Below are positions 23,301 through 37,300 of a stretch of DNA of 64,000 nucleotides, one piece after another. This stretch comes from Lamellibrachia columna (taxonomy: Eukaryota > Annelida > Polychaeta > Sabellida > Siboglinidae): NCBI GenBank assembly GCA_963662155.1, contig OY759265.1, positions 43,716,227 to 43,780,226 of the forward strand, written 5' to 3'. The notes under the pieces are model-generated. The model searched no databases. It was not told where the DNA came from and saw nothing but the letters and a program-made list of their open reading frames with translations. Numbering within the stretch: the stretch's first letter is position 1; each line of letters starts with the position of its first letter. The position numbers were made by a program, and so were the translations under genes.

Positions 23301-25700
23301 AAGCCGGTGTTTGTGCATGCGCAACCGAAAACACGCGGTAGGCAATAATTTACGTTTTCAATACGCAAATTATTTCGGTTACTAGGCGTTAGTTAGGCGA
23401 AAATAGTTAATTAACTAGCCGCCATGGGCTCTACTAGCGTCACAATTGTCCACCAAGGGGCACTCCATTAGTGCGATCACTATGCAACAGGTTGCGCACG
23501 CAAACTAGTTTGGTTTCTAGGCACAAGAGGCGCTATTTTACGAAGAATATTTAATAGACTATCCACCAGGGATTCCACCAGTCCTCAAACTGGTCACCCG
23601 GGGCGCTCAGTAGTCTCGTCGCCAGCCGCTAGGTGGCGTCGACAGTGACGGAGGCAACCTCCTCCAGAACATTTGTTTGTACCTCCTAACTACTCTCGAT
23701 TATCCGACATCCAAGATGTGGCGCCACCGTTTTGTCGCACTCACCACAGCTTGGAATCACAGCGTAGGTTCCATTGATTCTGGGTCAATATTGTATAATT
23801 TGGCTTTCATCGGGGGATTTGGCTAATTCATCAAATAAGAGTCAACTTTTATGAATTGATGCGATGCTTTCGAATCAACAAAATTTTGCTTATAATATTG
23901 ACACAACTGCCACACTGAAATCACGCGTAGTGTATACGTGTAGTGTATAATCTAGATAATGACGCTGTTAGCTGCTGGCGCTTCACGGTGACGCCTACAC
24001 AAGTGTAGTCGGTAACAGTCAAACCGTGTCTCTGATGCCAGACTCTCTTCTCGGCTAGTTCACGAAAGCGAGTGAGAGTCGGATAAGTTAGCCAGGGAAG
24101 GTAGTAGTATTACACTATCTCTGGCAGATTGCCCTTTTATAACGCGAATACCTCAGTTGATCCAGTGCCGTGTACGGAATCGGAATCGGAATCAGAAGTG
24201 TTTATTTTTTTTTGGTATATATATGTTTGAGAAGAATAAATAAAATCTATTAGCAATTTCTGCAGTGTCTTTGCAGTCTCCTTTTCTAAAATATGTAGAT
24301 AATGACCTCTTTTAGATGGATCTTTGCTAAATTTCATTCATAGTTTTCCAAGTTTTACAATGGGTCATGATATACCAGTTGGGCTGTTCTGATGCTTCTT
24401 TTTAAAATGCAGTTATAGGTTTTTAAGTTTATCTTTTTTAATGGAATATTCAACTGATGTGGGATTTGTCAACTTGATCTGCTTATATAAGATGTCCTTG
24501 TATTTAACATATTTAAGTATGCCATTTGTTAACCATAATGAGTTTTGTGTTTATACTTGTTAAATGTGACTAATTTATATGGCATATATTTACATTTGCA
24601 TTTTGAAGTACATCCATGAGTATGTTGTAATTATTATTTAGATCAAACGAAGGATTTAATTAATCCATAATATTTGAATTAGTTATTTAATTTGCAAAAT
24701 TTTACATAGCTTTTCATTTTATTAGTGTATTTTGACTAATTTAGGGGGACAGTTTTAGCTGGAACAGTTTCGATAAATAAAAAATATGGCTGGTGGTCTG
24801 AAATTTTTTTGATTAAATTGCCTGCTGCATAATTGGGCTTGAATACGTTGTAAATTAATGTGCAACTTAGGTCAGATTTGATTCAACTTAGGTCAGAAAT
24901 TTTATTCGAAATAGTGCAACAAAGCATATTAATTATTTTGTCCCACATCACGCCATGCCGTATCAAGCGCCAAATATACCCAAATCATTCTGGCAGGAAG
25001 ACGTGAGGCTGTCACGCTGTCTGTCGATAATTACGTATAAGTTTATAACTTATATAAGTGCCACTTACGCGCGACGTCACCGCCATAGCTCTGCGCTATC
25101 AGCGTATTAATTATTCATTAACGCAGCCAACGGACGTTTAAAGGTAGTTGTATGGGAGCGTGATTACCTGTAATTTAGGTAACTTCACCTAATTTTCTCT
25201 GTATTTGTAATTTAGCCTGACTGCTTGTTGCGCAACTTATTTATTCGAAAACTGTAATTACCATGGGTTGACAGCGACCAGTTATATATATTCAATCGTA
25301 ATTGTGTTTCGTTATAATTGCTTTTGCATTCCGCTGTTAACCAGAAACTGTATTACTAAGTAGGGGAAGGCAGTGTTAGTTGAACCACTGGGTTAGTTGA
25401 GCCAACCATGTTTCCCGGAAAGCTACAGCAGCGACAGTTACATGGTACCACCCAGTGAATGAATGTATTATTAGAACACGATTCACGTATATTAGGTTAC
25501 ATTTGTCACAACGGTCAGAACATGTGAGCTAAAAGTATGTTAGAAATTGTGATTAATGTCTGCTGGTGTGTAAACTATCAACGCACATGACTAGCCTTTT
25601 TTGTTTCCGCACTAACAAATGGTTTGACTATGCACAGAGAAAAAGATTATTTACATAACTTCGCGCATTAATGAGAAGTTAATTAAACAAGCTTAATTGT
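23300..25700. other. No gene recognised
   Basis: AT-rich DNA without a supported reading frame. At 25,375-25,410 two isolated units (gttagttgaaccactg, ggttagttgagccaacc) foreshadow the minisatellite that starts at 25,710. Confidence 0.5.
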
Positions 25701-25707
25701 CGAAACG

Positions 25708-26683
25708 GGGTTAGTTGAGCCACCCAAGACCCAAGGGAGGGTTAGTTGAGCCACCCAATGCCCAAGGGAGGGTTAGTTGAGCCACCCAAGGCCCAGGGAG
25801 GATTAGTTGAGCCACCCAAGGCCCAAGGGAGGGTTAGTTGAGCCACCCAAAGCCCAAGGGAGGGTTAGTTGAGCCACCCAAGGCCCAGGGACGATTAGTT
25901 GAGCCACCCAAGACCCAAGGGAGGGTTAGTTGAGCCACCCAAGGCCCAAGGGAGGGTTAGTTGAGCCACCCAAGGCCCAGGGAGGATTTGTTGAGCCACC
26001 CAAGGCCCAAAGGAGGGTTAGTTGAGCCACCCAAGGCCCAAGGAAGGGTTAGTTGAGCCACCCAAGGCCCAGGGACGATTAATTGAGCCACCCAAGACAG
26101 GGTTAGTTGAGCCACCCAAGGCCCAAGGGAGGGTTAGTTGAGCCACCTAAGACAGGGTTTGTTGAGCCACCCAAGGCCCAAAGGAGGGTTAGTTGAGCCA
26201 CCCAAGGCCCAGGGATGATTAGTTGAGCCACCCAAGGCCCAAGGGAGGGTTAGTTGAGCCACCCAAGGCCCAAGGGAGGGTTAGTTGAGCCACCCAAAGC
26301 CCAGGGAGGATTAGTTGAGCCACCCAAGACCCAAGGGAGGGTTAGTTGAACCACCCAAGGCCCAAGGGAGGGTTAGTTGAGCCACCCAAGGCCCAGGGAG
26401 GATTTGTTGAGCCACCCAAGGCCCAAGGGAGGGTTAGTTGAGCCACCCAAGGCCCAGGGAGGATTAGTTGAGCCACCCAAGGGAGGGTTAGTTGAGCCAC
26501 CCAAGGCCCAGGGAAGGGTTAGTTGAGCCACCCAAGGCCCAAGGGAGGGTTAGTTGAGCCACCCAAGGCCCAGGGAAGGGTTAGTTGAGCCACCCAAGGC
26601 ACAAGGGAGGGTTAGTTGAGCCACCCAAGGCCCAGGGAAGAGTTAGTTGAGCCACCCAAGGTCCAAGGGAGGGTTAGTTGAGC
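25708..26683. repeat. 30/31-bp minisatellite (GGTTAGTTGAGCCACCC unit), about 32 copies
   Basis: Unit core GGTTAGTTGAGCCACCC followed by AAGGCCCAAGGGAG. Units alternate between 31-bp (CCCAAGGGAGG) and 30-bp (CCCAGGGAGGA) variants, and a few are shortened to about 18 bp. Higher-order alternation of the variants is visible. Units are contiguous with no unique spacers. Confidence 0.97.
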
Positions 26684-26689
26684 AGCGGA

Positions 26690-27640
26690 TAAAGAACGAA
26701 GTCGAGTGTTCTTTACCACAAAATACATCAAGAAATTAATTTTGTTCGAGCAAATTGGGACATCGGATAGCTACAAGGCAACGTATTAGCAGTTAGTTAC
26801 ACTGGTTGTGATTTAACTATAAATCTACATTAATTAAGTGTGTTGATTTATTAATTAAGAGAGACTTGGGTGGATGTGTTGGCTGAGTTTCTGGGCCGCA
26901 ATTGAGGGGTGTACTGCTTTGGGTGATTTTGTCGAATTACACACAGCATGTGTGTTAATGGGGCATCAATTTTAAAATCAAATGTGTTTTCACCCCTTTT
27001 GCCAAATGAACGGGTGAAAGTTTAGTTTGTTGATTTCCCAAAAAAACTACATTCAAAAGTTGCACAAACGAGCTAGGAAGGTTTAATTTTTCATGAAATG
27101 AATTTGAAATGAGGGCAGCAAAAAAAATTATTGACGAGAGACCTTTAAATATTTAAAATCCGATAAATCTAGTCTAAAGACTGAGAATTTGAAATATGTG
27201 CAAGTTTTCACAAACAAGCCGACGACAGATTCATAATTTACTTCTGCTCCTCAAAACGAGTATACGCTGCATAAACATGAGCATTGTCAATGAAAACACG
27301 TAAGATTTTTTAGTGTTTATTAATTTTACATGATGACTGCAAACATCCAGAGCAGACATTTCTACGTGAGTATTTCTAATGAAAGTTAACAGCAACAGAG
27401 TACAGCACACAACAAGATGTGCCACGTAACAACGAAAGACAACATAAAAAAGAACCAGTGTTTTGAAAAAAATCTCAAACTGTTACAGAGAAGCAACATT
27501 GGTGAGTTACAGCATCGTTAAAATAGCTCAAAATCGACACTGATCACCAGACGCAGATACAAAGACAGTCATAGAATGTCTAAAGCAGGAGCTACCCACT
27601 AACAAGAAGGGGAGTGTCAACTGCATGATACAACCAGAAA
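26690..27640. other. No gene recognised
   Basis: AT-rich sequence between the minisatellite and arm B. Short frames only. Confidence 0.5.
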
Positions 27641-27654
27641 AGAAGGCACACATG

Positions 27655-27865
27655 TCGACAGTGAGCTAGACTCAGAAAAGACGATCTTGAAGTGTTGTAT
27701 CGGTGAGCTAGAAACGGAAAAAGACAATCTTGGTTTGTCTTGGTTGTGAGTTAGACACTGAAAAGACTGTCTTAGAGTGTCTTGATTGTAAGTTAGACAG
27801 AGAAAAGACAGTTTTTTAGTGCCTTGCTTGTGAGCTACATACAGAAAAGACAATATTGGAGTGTC
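27655..27865. repeat. About 45-bp degenerate tandem repeat at the end of arm B
   Basis: Four to five units of the type gtgagctagacacagaaaag followed by acaatcttggagtgtcttg. The array sits exactly where the similarity between the two ODC arms ends. Confidence 0.75.
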
Positions 27866-27888
27866 TTGACAAACCAGACACATAAACC

Positions 27889-27894
27889 TTTATT
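27889..27894 (-). terminator. Polyadenylation signal of ODC copy B
   Basis: tttatt on the plus strand is AATAAA on the gene strand. It is collinear with the signal of copy A. Confidence 0.6.
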
Positions 27895-28136
27895 GTGGAA
27901 AGTAAGCAAAAGAGAAACAGACAAAAGACACACACAATGTTGGGCAACTACGAGCTCAGATTCAGACATTCTACAGATGTGAACAATGCACAGCTAGAGA
28001 CAGTCGCATCCAGAACTGGTCATCACTCTAAGCTGAACACGCTCACACACGAGAGACGGATGAAGAATTAGCAGAAAAAATCATGTAACCATATTATTCG
28101 CTAAGTGATCGGCATTGTTAATATCACCGAGGTAAG

Positions 28137-28316
28137 CTAACAAAGGCCAATCATGCTTGCTGCAGGTGACAGCACCGTCTCGCTAGGTGCATAGTCAGTC
28201 GTAGTCGATGACGAGTCTTGCTGCTCAATCTGCGGGAGGTCGTGACCAGTCTTCATGTTGACTGGCAGCAGCTTCAGGTCGTTGGGGTCACATTTGGCCA
28301 GAATGATAAATTCCAT
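28137..28316 (-). CDS. ODC1: ODC copy B C-terminal segment
   Basis: The minus frame reads [20 protein letters not shown], then [20 protein letters not shown], and ends SMIGLC and stop. It is longer than in copy A, where a TAG follows APS. No acceptor that restores phase from exon 8 was identified. Confidence 0.55.
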   Translation of the reverse strand: MEFIILAKCDPNDLKLLPVNMKTGHDLPQIEQQDSSSTTTDYAPSETVLSPAASMIGLC

Positions 28317-31300
28317 ATGGAAATAACAGTCTGTGAACAGCGCAATAATAGACATACTCAACACCAAAAAACAACATCTATTTTGGAGCAACTTTATTAA
28401 ATTATCTGTGTATTATGGTACATGATGGTATATAAATAAAGGTACCAAAGCATTTTGAAAGTAGTCCATGTTGTAATTTAATTTTATAAATTTATAACCT
28501 TCATTGCATTGAAAAGTTATAATGGGCACTGAAGCATACTATGAGCTAAATGTGGCGGGTATCAAAATATATCAACGAATCTGCAAAGGTTCCGTGCAAA
28601 GGTTACAGTAAGCACACCATCTACCAGCAACTCTCGTGAATGGTGTGGTAGCAGTGCGGCTTGGGCATGCCGTTGAACCCGGATGCCAGACACGTTGTGT
28701 AGGCGCCCATGTTTCTGAAGACAAGCCAGTCTCCAATGTTCAACTTAGGCAGCAGGCACTGTTTCTTGAGGCAATCGAGTCCGGTTAAAGTCGGCCCCCA
28801 GATGCTGCTCGAGTAACTACGCACGCCTGGCTCGGGCACCTGGGGGAGCAACACATCACGGACGTTAGCACCATCGGCGTCCCAATGTGGGGGCACTGGA
28901 TTTTTTTTTAAACTTGACGTATTTCATAGCTAGTAGATAACTAATTATATACAATGATATCATATTGAAAATGGACATTTTGGCAAATGTAAAGATTTCT
29001 GGTCGACGAATTAAATACAAGTGGTATAAAACTAGGCCAGGTAACAAAAGTATATAGTGATGCATTGTACAATAACAATTTCGACGAATGGGAATAAAAA
29101 TGTGACATCCCACGAGTGTATTCCAAGATTCTTGTAGCTGCTATTAACTCTATCGGTTTAAGCCATTCCACATGGCATCATTCTAGATAGTTTGCTAATG
29201 AAAGAAACATTTCTGTTGTAAAGTGAGATGCTTTTAAATATCTTTAGTATAAGAACACTAAAGTTATAGTATAAACTAAAGTTAAAGTATATATTATATC
29301 TCCGATGACCGATCAACCAGAAACCAACATCGGCTGCAACCAATATTATGACACGTAAGCGTACCTCGAGAAGATTGGGTTCGACCTCGGTTTGACCATT
29401 GTTGAACATGAGGTAGTTCAACGAGCCAAACACGCCGTCGTTGACATAGTACATGTAGTGTGACTCGCTCCCAGACAGCCCCTCTAAAACCAGAGTCTGT
29501 ACACTTGTGAAGATATAAAATGGAAAGCTATTTCAAGACTTAAGGAGGCTACTGAGAAGAACAATCAAGGCTCGATTTTATAGTTTATTATGGTACGCAA
29601 TCACACAGAATAACTGATAGTCTGATATCGGCAGGAAAATTACAGAATTCCGAAAGAATGACGGTATCAGATTCGACATTTTATCACTTTGTGTTTCTCC
29701 CATCAGCACACATGTTATTGATATTGACATAGGGAAACATATTTAATTCCCGCCAATGGCTTCTACATAGCAATAATAATTAAACTTATAAATATAAAAT
29801 CCAAGGCGTTTCAAGACTACTTGACAAAATTCTTTTCAAGGCCCCGTATGGACTTTGTGCAATGAACATCTACAACTAATATAGCATACCCGGCATATCA
29901 ACACACTGATGCACCAAGTACCTTTGTACAACAAAAACAAAACTGTTTAAAGCAAACACAGGTTGTAGTCAAAACCAGGCTCAAGGCCCCCGTATCAAAA
30001 GGGTAATTACTCCTGAACCAGTGAACACCTTACGTATTGGCCTTGTACTTTAACAAACCAATCACATCTATCCCTAGCTTTACTCAATCCACTAACCGGT
30101 GTAGTTGACGGGTCTGTCACGGGCGTCACGGCGCACTTCCCTCTTGGCAATGATGTTCACTGCAAGGGTGAAAGCAGAGTCGACAAAGTATCGGCCTGGC
30201 TCAGCAATCAAACGTACACCCGAGCTCTCTGGGAAGTATCGGTCGAGCGCCAGCGTCAACTCATCACATATCTAAACAGTAAAAGGGAAAACACGATAAA
30301 TAAATCAGCGACTTTATTATATCAGGGGTCACAACCAAACGTTGTGACCCCCGAAGTGCCTCGCATGAACTGGGAGTAAAACTAAATTGATTGAAAACTA
30401 AGTGTGTCTATGTGTTAACTTAATGTTATGGATGTTACCAGCACCAAATAGGCCAGTTCCAATAGTTTATCATTTACGATGAGTGCTTCAAATCATAAAT
30501 GAAACAACTGCAGCAAATTTGACCACATACTCGTCAATTATACATACCAAATATGATTGTGGAAAACACCAGTATTTACATACAACATTGCACCAGTTGC
30601 TTGAAAACACCAGTATCTAGTACACCAATTCACAAGTTGATGACTCTAGCTCACCTCCTTGAAGGTGATCTTGCCCGACAACTGGCCAGGAAAGCCTCCA
30701 CCGATGTCAAGAAGGTCGAAGTGAAAGCCGATGTCTTCGGCCACCTGGAACACCGAGTGGGCAGACGCAACGGCCCAGGAGAAGGCAGTCGCATCGTAGC
30801 ACCCACTGCCCACGTGGAAGCTGTCAACAGTCACAAGACGAATGTGACGATATCGGTAATGAGTGAAATGAATGCGTGATACTACTGACTGACAAATTAC
30901 CTTCCAAAATGTTGCCACAAAACCGTCGTATGACATAAAACATTGATGTAAAGGTCATTTTAAATATCAATTATCATAGCTAATAGATATAGGATGAGCA
31001 ACCATGTGTCCAGCATACAGTTTCCGTATGGAAGGAAACCTTCTGTTTGGTCAGAACATTTAACATGTTAGCTAACAAAAGTTCATTCACAGCTGCTACC
31101 AGAAATAAAGGATGGATATCTGTTGACTTAAGGACATCAGTATCTCAGAAAGAAACATAGCAGCACTGTGGTTGTGTTACACTGTAGGCATGACTTAATG
31201 TATTTGTAGATTGTAGGCCCACATATAATCAATATTTATCTTATTAGTTTGTTAATTACCACATAATAACAGATAAACAGTCCAAAGTAGTTTTTTTCAC

Positions 31301-34300
31301 TTTTCTGTCCACCCTTCTACAATACAAGCCTTTGAAGTAAAAGAACTGGTTTCACAGAATGTTTGAAGGTACAGAAAGTCCTATTTTACAAGTCAATCAG
31401 CTTAATAAGTGTTAATCCCCACTCGCCTAATATATAGTGTAAACAGGTTGAACCGGAACATGACCAATATTCAAAACTCAAAAATATCATCACTTAAAAA
31501 TATTTATTGCGACACGTAAACAGCAGCATGGCTACAGTACCTGACACCGATGACATTGAGGTCAAGCTCCTTGGCGACCCGCAGCAGTTGACCTGCGTCG
31601 ATGGGGTCACAACCGAACTTTATGCCTAGTGGATACTTCGACTTGGAGTCGTCTGGCGGCATGATGCGAATCACTAACCTGCAACAGATACATCCCACAG
31701 TGCAACAGGCCAGATATATCCCACATTGCAACGGGCCAGATACATCCCACAATGCAGCAGGTCAGATATATGCCACAGTGCAACGGGCCAGATACATACC
31801 ACAGTGCAACAGGTCAGATACACCCCACAGTGCAACAAGCCAGATAATCCCACAGTGAAACAGGCCAGATACATACTACAGGGCAACAGGCCAGATACAT
31901 CCCACAGTGCAACAGGTCAGATACACCCCACAGCGCAACAAGCCAGATACATCCTACAGTGAAACAGGCCAGATACACCCCACAGTGTAACAGGTCAGAT
32001 ACACCCTACAGTGCAACAGGCCAGATACAGTCCACAGTGCAACAGGCCAGATACACCCACAGTGCAACAGGTCAGATACACCCCACAGTGCAACAAGCCA
32101 GATACATCCTACAGTAAAACAGGCCAGATACACCCCACCGTGCAACATGTCACATACACCCCACAGTGCAACAGGCTAGATACAGTCCACAGTTAAACAG
32201 GCCAGATACACCCACAGTGCAACAGGTCAGATACATCCCACAGTGCAACAAGCCGGATGCATCCCATAGTGCAACAACCAGATAATCCCACAGTGAAACA
32301 GGCCACATACACCCCACAGTGCAACAGGTCAGAATCACCCCACGGTGCAGCAGGCCAGATACTGTCCACAGTGTAACAGGCCAGATACACCCACAGTGCA
32401 ACAGGTAAGATACACTCTACAATGCAACAGATACATCCCACAGTGCAACAAGCCAGATACATCCCATAGTGCAACAGGCCAGATACATTCCACAGTGCAA
32501 CAAGCCAGATACATCCCTTAATGCAATGGGCCAGATACATCCCACAATGCAACAGGGCAGATACATCCCACAGTGCAACAAGCCAGACACATCCCATAGT
32601 GCAACAGGCCAGATACATTCCACAGTGCAACAGGTCAGATACATCCCACAGTGCAACAGGTAAGATACATCCCACAGTGCAACTAGCCAGATACATCCCA
32701 AATTGCAACAAGTCAGATACATCCCACAGTGCAACAGGCCAGATACATTCTACATTGTAACAAGCCAGATACATCCCAGAGTGGAACAGGCCAGATACAT
32801 TCCTCATTGCAACAAGCCAGTTACATCCCACAGTGCAACAGGCCAGATACATCCCACAGTGCAATAGGCCAGATACATCCCACAGTGCAACAGGTCAGAT
32901 ACACCCCACAGTGCAACAAGCCAGATACATCCTACAGTGAAACAGGCCAGATACACCCCACAGTGTAACAGGTCAGATACACCCTACAGTGCAACAGGCC
33001 AGATACAGTCCACAGTGCAACAGGCCAGATACACCCACAGTGCAACAGGTCAGATACACCCCACAGTGCAACAAGCCAGATACATCCTACAGTAAAACAG
33101 GCCAGATACACCCCACCGTGCAACATGTCACATACACCCCACAGTGCAACAGGCTAGATACAGTCAACAGTTAAACAGGCCAGATACACCCACAGTGCAA
33201 CAGGTCAGATACATCCCACAGTGCAACAAGCCGGATGCATCCCATAGTGCAACAGGCCAGATACATTCCACAGTGCAACAGGTTAGAAACATCCCACGGT
33301 GCAACAAACCAGATACATCCCATAGTGCAATGGGCCAGATACATTCCACAGTGCAACAGGTCAGATACAACCCACAGTGCAACGAGCCAGATACATCCCA
33401 TAGTGCAACATGGCAGATACATCCCACAGTGCAACAGGTAAGATACACCCCACAGTGTAACAGGGCAGATACATCCCACAGTGCAACAAGCCAAATATAT
33501 CCCACAGTGCAACAGGCAAGATACATCCCACAGTGCATCAAGCCAGATACATCCCACAGTGCAAAAGGTCAGATACATCCCACAGTGCAATGGGCCAGAT
33601 ACATCCCACAATGCAACAGGTCAGATATATGCCACAGTTCAAAATGCAGATACATCCCACAGTGTAACAGGCCAGATACATCCCACAGTGCAACAGGCCA
33701 GATACATCCCACAGTGCAACAGGCCAGATACATACCACAGGGCAACAGGCCAGACACATCCCACATTGCAACAGGTCAGATACAGCCCACAGTGCAACAA
33801 CCAGATAATCCCACAGTGAAACAGGCCACATACACCCCACAGTGCAACAGGTCAGAATCACCCCACGGTGCAGCAGGCCAGATACTGTCCACAGTGTAAC
33901 AGGCCAGATACACCCACAGTGCAACAGGTAAGATACACTCTACAATGCAACAGATACATCCCACAGTGCAACAAGCCAGATACATCCCATAGTGCAACAA
34001 GCCAGATACATCCCTTAATGCAATGGGCCAGATACATCCCACAATGCAACAGGGCAGATACATCCCACAGTGCAACAAGCCAGACACATCCCATAGTGCA
34101 ACAGGCCAGATACATTCCACAGTGCAACAGGTCAGATACATCCCACAGTGCAACAGGTAAGATACATCCCACAGTGCAACTAGCCAGATACATCCCAAAT
34201 TGCAACAAGTCAGATACATCCCACAGTGCAACAGGCCAGATACATTCTACATTGTAACAAGCCAGATACATCCCAGAGTGCAACAGGCCAGATACATTCC

Positions 34301-37300
34301 TCATTGCAACAAGCCAGTTACATCCCACAGTGCAACAGGCCAGATACATCCCACAGTGCAATAGGCCAGATACATTCCACATTGCAACGGGCCAGATACA
34401 TTCCACATTGCAACAGGCCAGATACATCCCACATTGCAACAGGCCAGATACATACCACATTGCGACAGGCCAGATACATCCCACAGGGCAACAGGCCACA
34501 TACATCCCACAATGCCACAGGCCAGATACATTCCACATTGCAACAGGCCAGATACATCCCACAGTGCAACAGGCCAGATACATCCCACATTGCCACAGGC
34601 CAGATACATTCCACATTGCAATAGGCCAGATACATCCCACATTGCAACAGGCCAGATACATTCCACACTGCAACAGGCCTGATACATCCCACAGTATAAC
34701 AGGCCAGACACATCCCACAATGCAACAGGTCTGATATATGCCACAGTGCAACAGGGCAGATACATCCCACAGTGCAATGGGCCAGATACATCCCACAGTG
34801 CAACAGGTCAGATACACCATACAGTGCAACAAGCCAGATACATCCCACAGTGAAACAGGCCAGATACACCACACAGTGCAACATGCCAGAGAGATCCCAC
34901 AGTGCAACAGGCCAGATACATCCCACAGTGCAACTGGCCAGATACATACCACAGTGCAACGGACCAGATACATCCCACAATGCAACAGGTCAGATACATC
35001 CCACAGGGCAACAGGCCAGATACATCCCACAGAGCAACAGGTCAGATACACCCCACAGTGCAACAAGCCAGATACATCCCACAGTGAAACAGGCCAGATA
35101 CACACCACAGTGCAACAGGTCAGATACACCCCACAGTGCAACAGGCTAGATACAGTCCACAATGCAACAGGCCAGATACACCCACAGTGCAACAAGTAAG
35201 AAACACACCACAGTGCAACAGGGCAGATACATCCCACAGTGCAATAAGCCAGATATATCCCATAGTGCAACAGGCCAGATACATTCCACAGTGCAACCGA
35301 GCAGATACATCCCACAGTTCAACAAGCCAGATACATCCCATAGTGCAACAGGCCAGATACATCCCACAGTGCAAAATGGCAGATACATCCCACTGTGCAA
35401 CAAGCTAGATACATCCCATAGTGCAACAAGCCAGATACATTCCACTGTGCAACTGGTCAGATACATCCCACAGTGCAACAGGCCAGATACATCCCATAGT
35501 GCAACAGACCAGACACATTCCACAGTGCAACAGTTCAGATACACCCCACAGTGCAACCGAGCAGATACATCCGACAGTTCAACAGGCCAGAGACATCCCA
35601 TAGTGCAACAGGCCAGACACATTCCACAGTGCAACAGTTCAGATACACCCCACAGTGCAACAGGGCAGATACATCCTACAGTGCAACAAGCCAGATACAT
35701 CCCATAGTGCAACAGGCCAGACACATTCCACAGTGCAACAGGTCAGATACATCCCACAGTGCAACAAGCCAGATACATCCCATAGGGCAACAAGCCAGAT
35801 ACATCCCATAGTGCAACAGGCCAGACACATTCCACAGTGCAACAGTTCAGATACACCCCACAGTGCAACAGGGCAGATACATCCCACAGTGCAACAAGCC
35901 AGATACATCCCATAGTGCAACAGGCCAGATACATTCCACAGTGCAACAGGTCAGATACATCCCACAGTGCAACAGGTAAGATACATCCCACAGTGCAACA
36001 GGTAAGATACACCCCACAGTGCAATAAGGCAGATACATCCCACTGTGCAACAAGCCAGTTACATCCCATAGTGCAACAGGCCAGATACATTCCACATTGG
36101 AACATGTCAGATACATCCCACAGTGCAACAAGCCAGATACATTCCACAGTGCAACTGGCCAGATACATTTCACATTGGAACAGGCCAGATACATTCCACA
36201 TTGCAACAGGCCAGATACATTCCACATTGTAACAGGCCATACACATTCCACAATGCAACAGGACACGAATAATCAAATACCAATCTTGTACAATATTGTC
36301 TACACAACAAGACTTTTATAAAGATCACTTGGAGGGTTCAGGGTTTTGGTTAACTTCACTACCAGTATACTGTATATTATTAACCATGACGAGTGTCATG
36401 GGCCAATTAATCAGCCTGGATTTTCAGTGCAATGAGCGTCGCAGGCCTAATAATCGATCCAGATAGAAACATGAGAACTGACTGGAACTATGTACCCACA
36501 TTAACAATTCTGTCATTAGCTCATAATCTTGTCCAACTAATGAAGTGCCATGTTTCTGGGAAAATTAACAATAAGTTTGCTTTCGGGTGGTCACAGGTTT
36601 TGCAACGATGTTCAACGAACGATCAAGCGACACAGGCGGTGGAATGAAGGATTAGCTCCCATATTTGACAGTGATTAAAGGGAAAAAGGCCATGGTTTTT
36701 TTCCGGATTGGATAAATGTTCTGCGAGTTTTCTGAAACTGCCATATGAATAGTGAACTCGTCAGAACATAAGTTACTGGGAACTGACGCACAATGCTGAA
36801 TGGCAGTATCCTTACTTAGAGTTGGGGAATGTCGATTTAATCTTGTACAGTTCAGCCTCGTTGTCGAACGTCATCATTGAAACACCGTGCGTCGCTGCAT
36901 ACTTGATGTATGAAGTCTGCTTGCAAGGGTTTGCGTAGACGATACGATTCGGGTTAACCTTCATGTCAAGGGCACGTTTGATCTCAATCTGGAAACATAG
37001 GATTACAGATATAATATCTATTTTTACACACGCAGAAATAAAAACAAATCAAGTTTCATATGTCTTGTTGTTCTTTGTATGATTTGCCCATCAAACCGCG
37101 GGGGACGAGAGAACCTCATTCCACATAGGGTTCCTAGATGGAAATATATTTATGACTCAACGTGGATACCAGTGACTGCATGTTTCATTAGCCGAGTTGC
37201 CGGGCGTTGCACGGGAGAAAAGGCAGTCACTGCAAGAGCTTATCATTCTTTGCACTGCCCAGTCACAGTCAAGTTTTGGTAGGGCATTGCCAGTGGCACT

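Noticed and set aside
25708..26683. Regular 30/31-bp repeats resembling a CRISPR array
   Set aside because: Units are contiguous with no unique spacers, and the DNA is eukaryotic. It is a minisatellite.
31504..36321. Many frames of up to 485 codons with 26-residue periodicity ([20 protein letters not shown] type)
   Set aside because: They arise from a stop-free 26-bp satellite. They overlap on both strands and lie wholly in an ODC intron.
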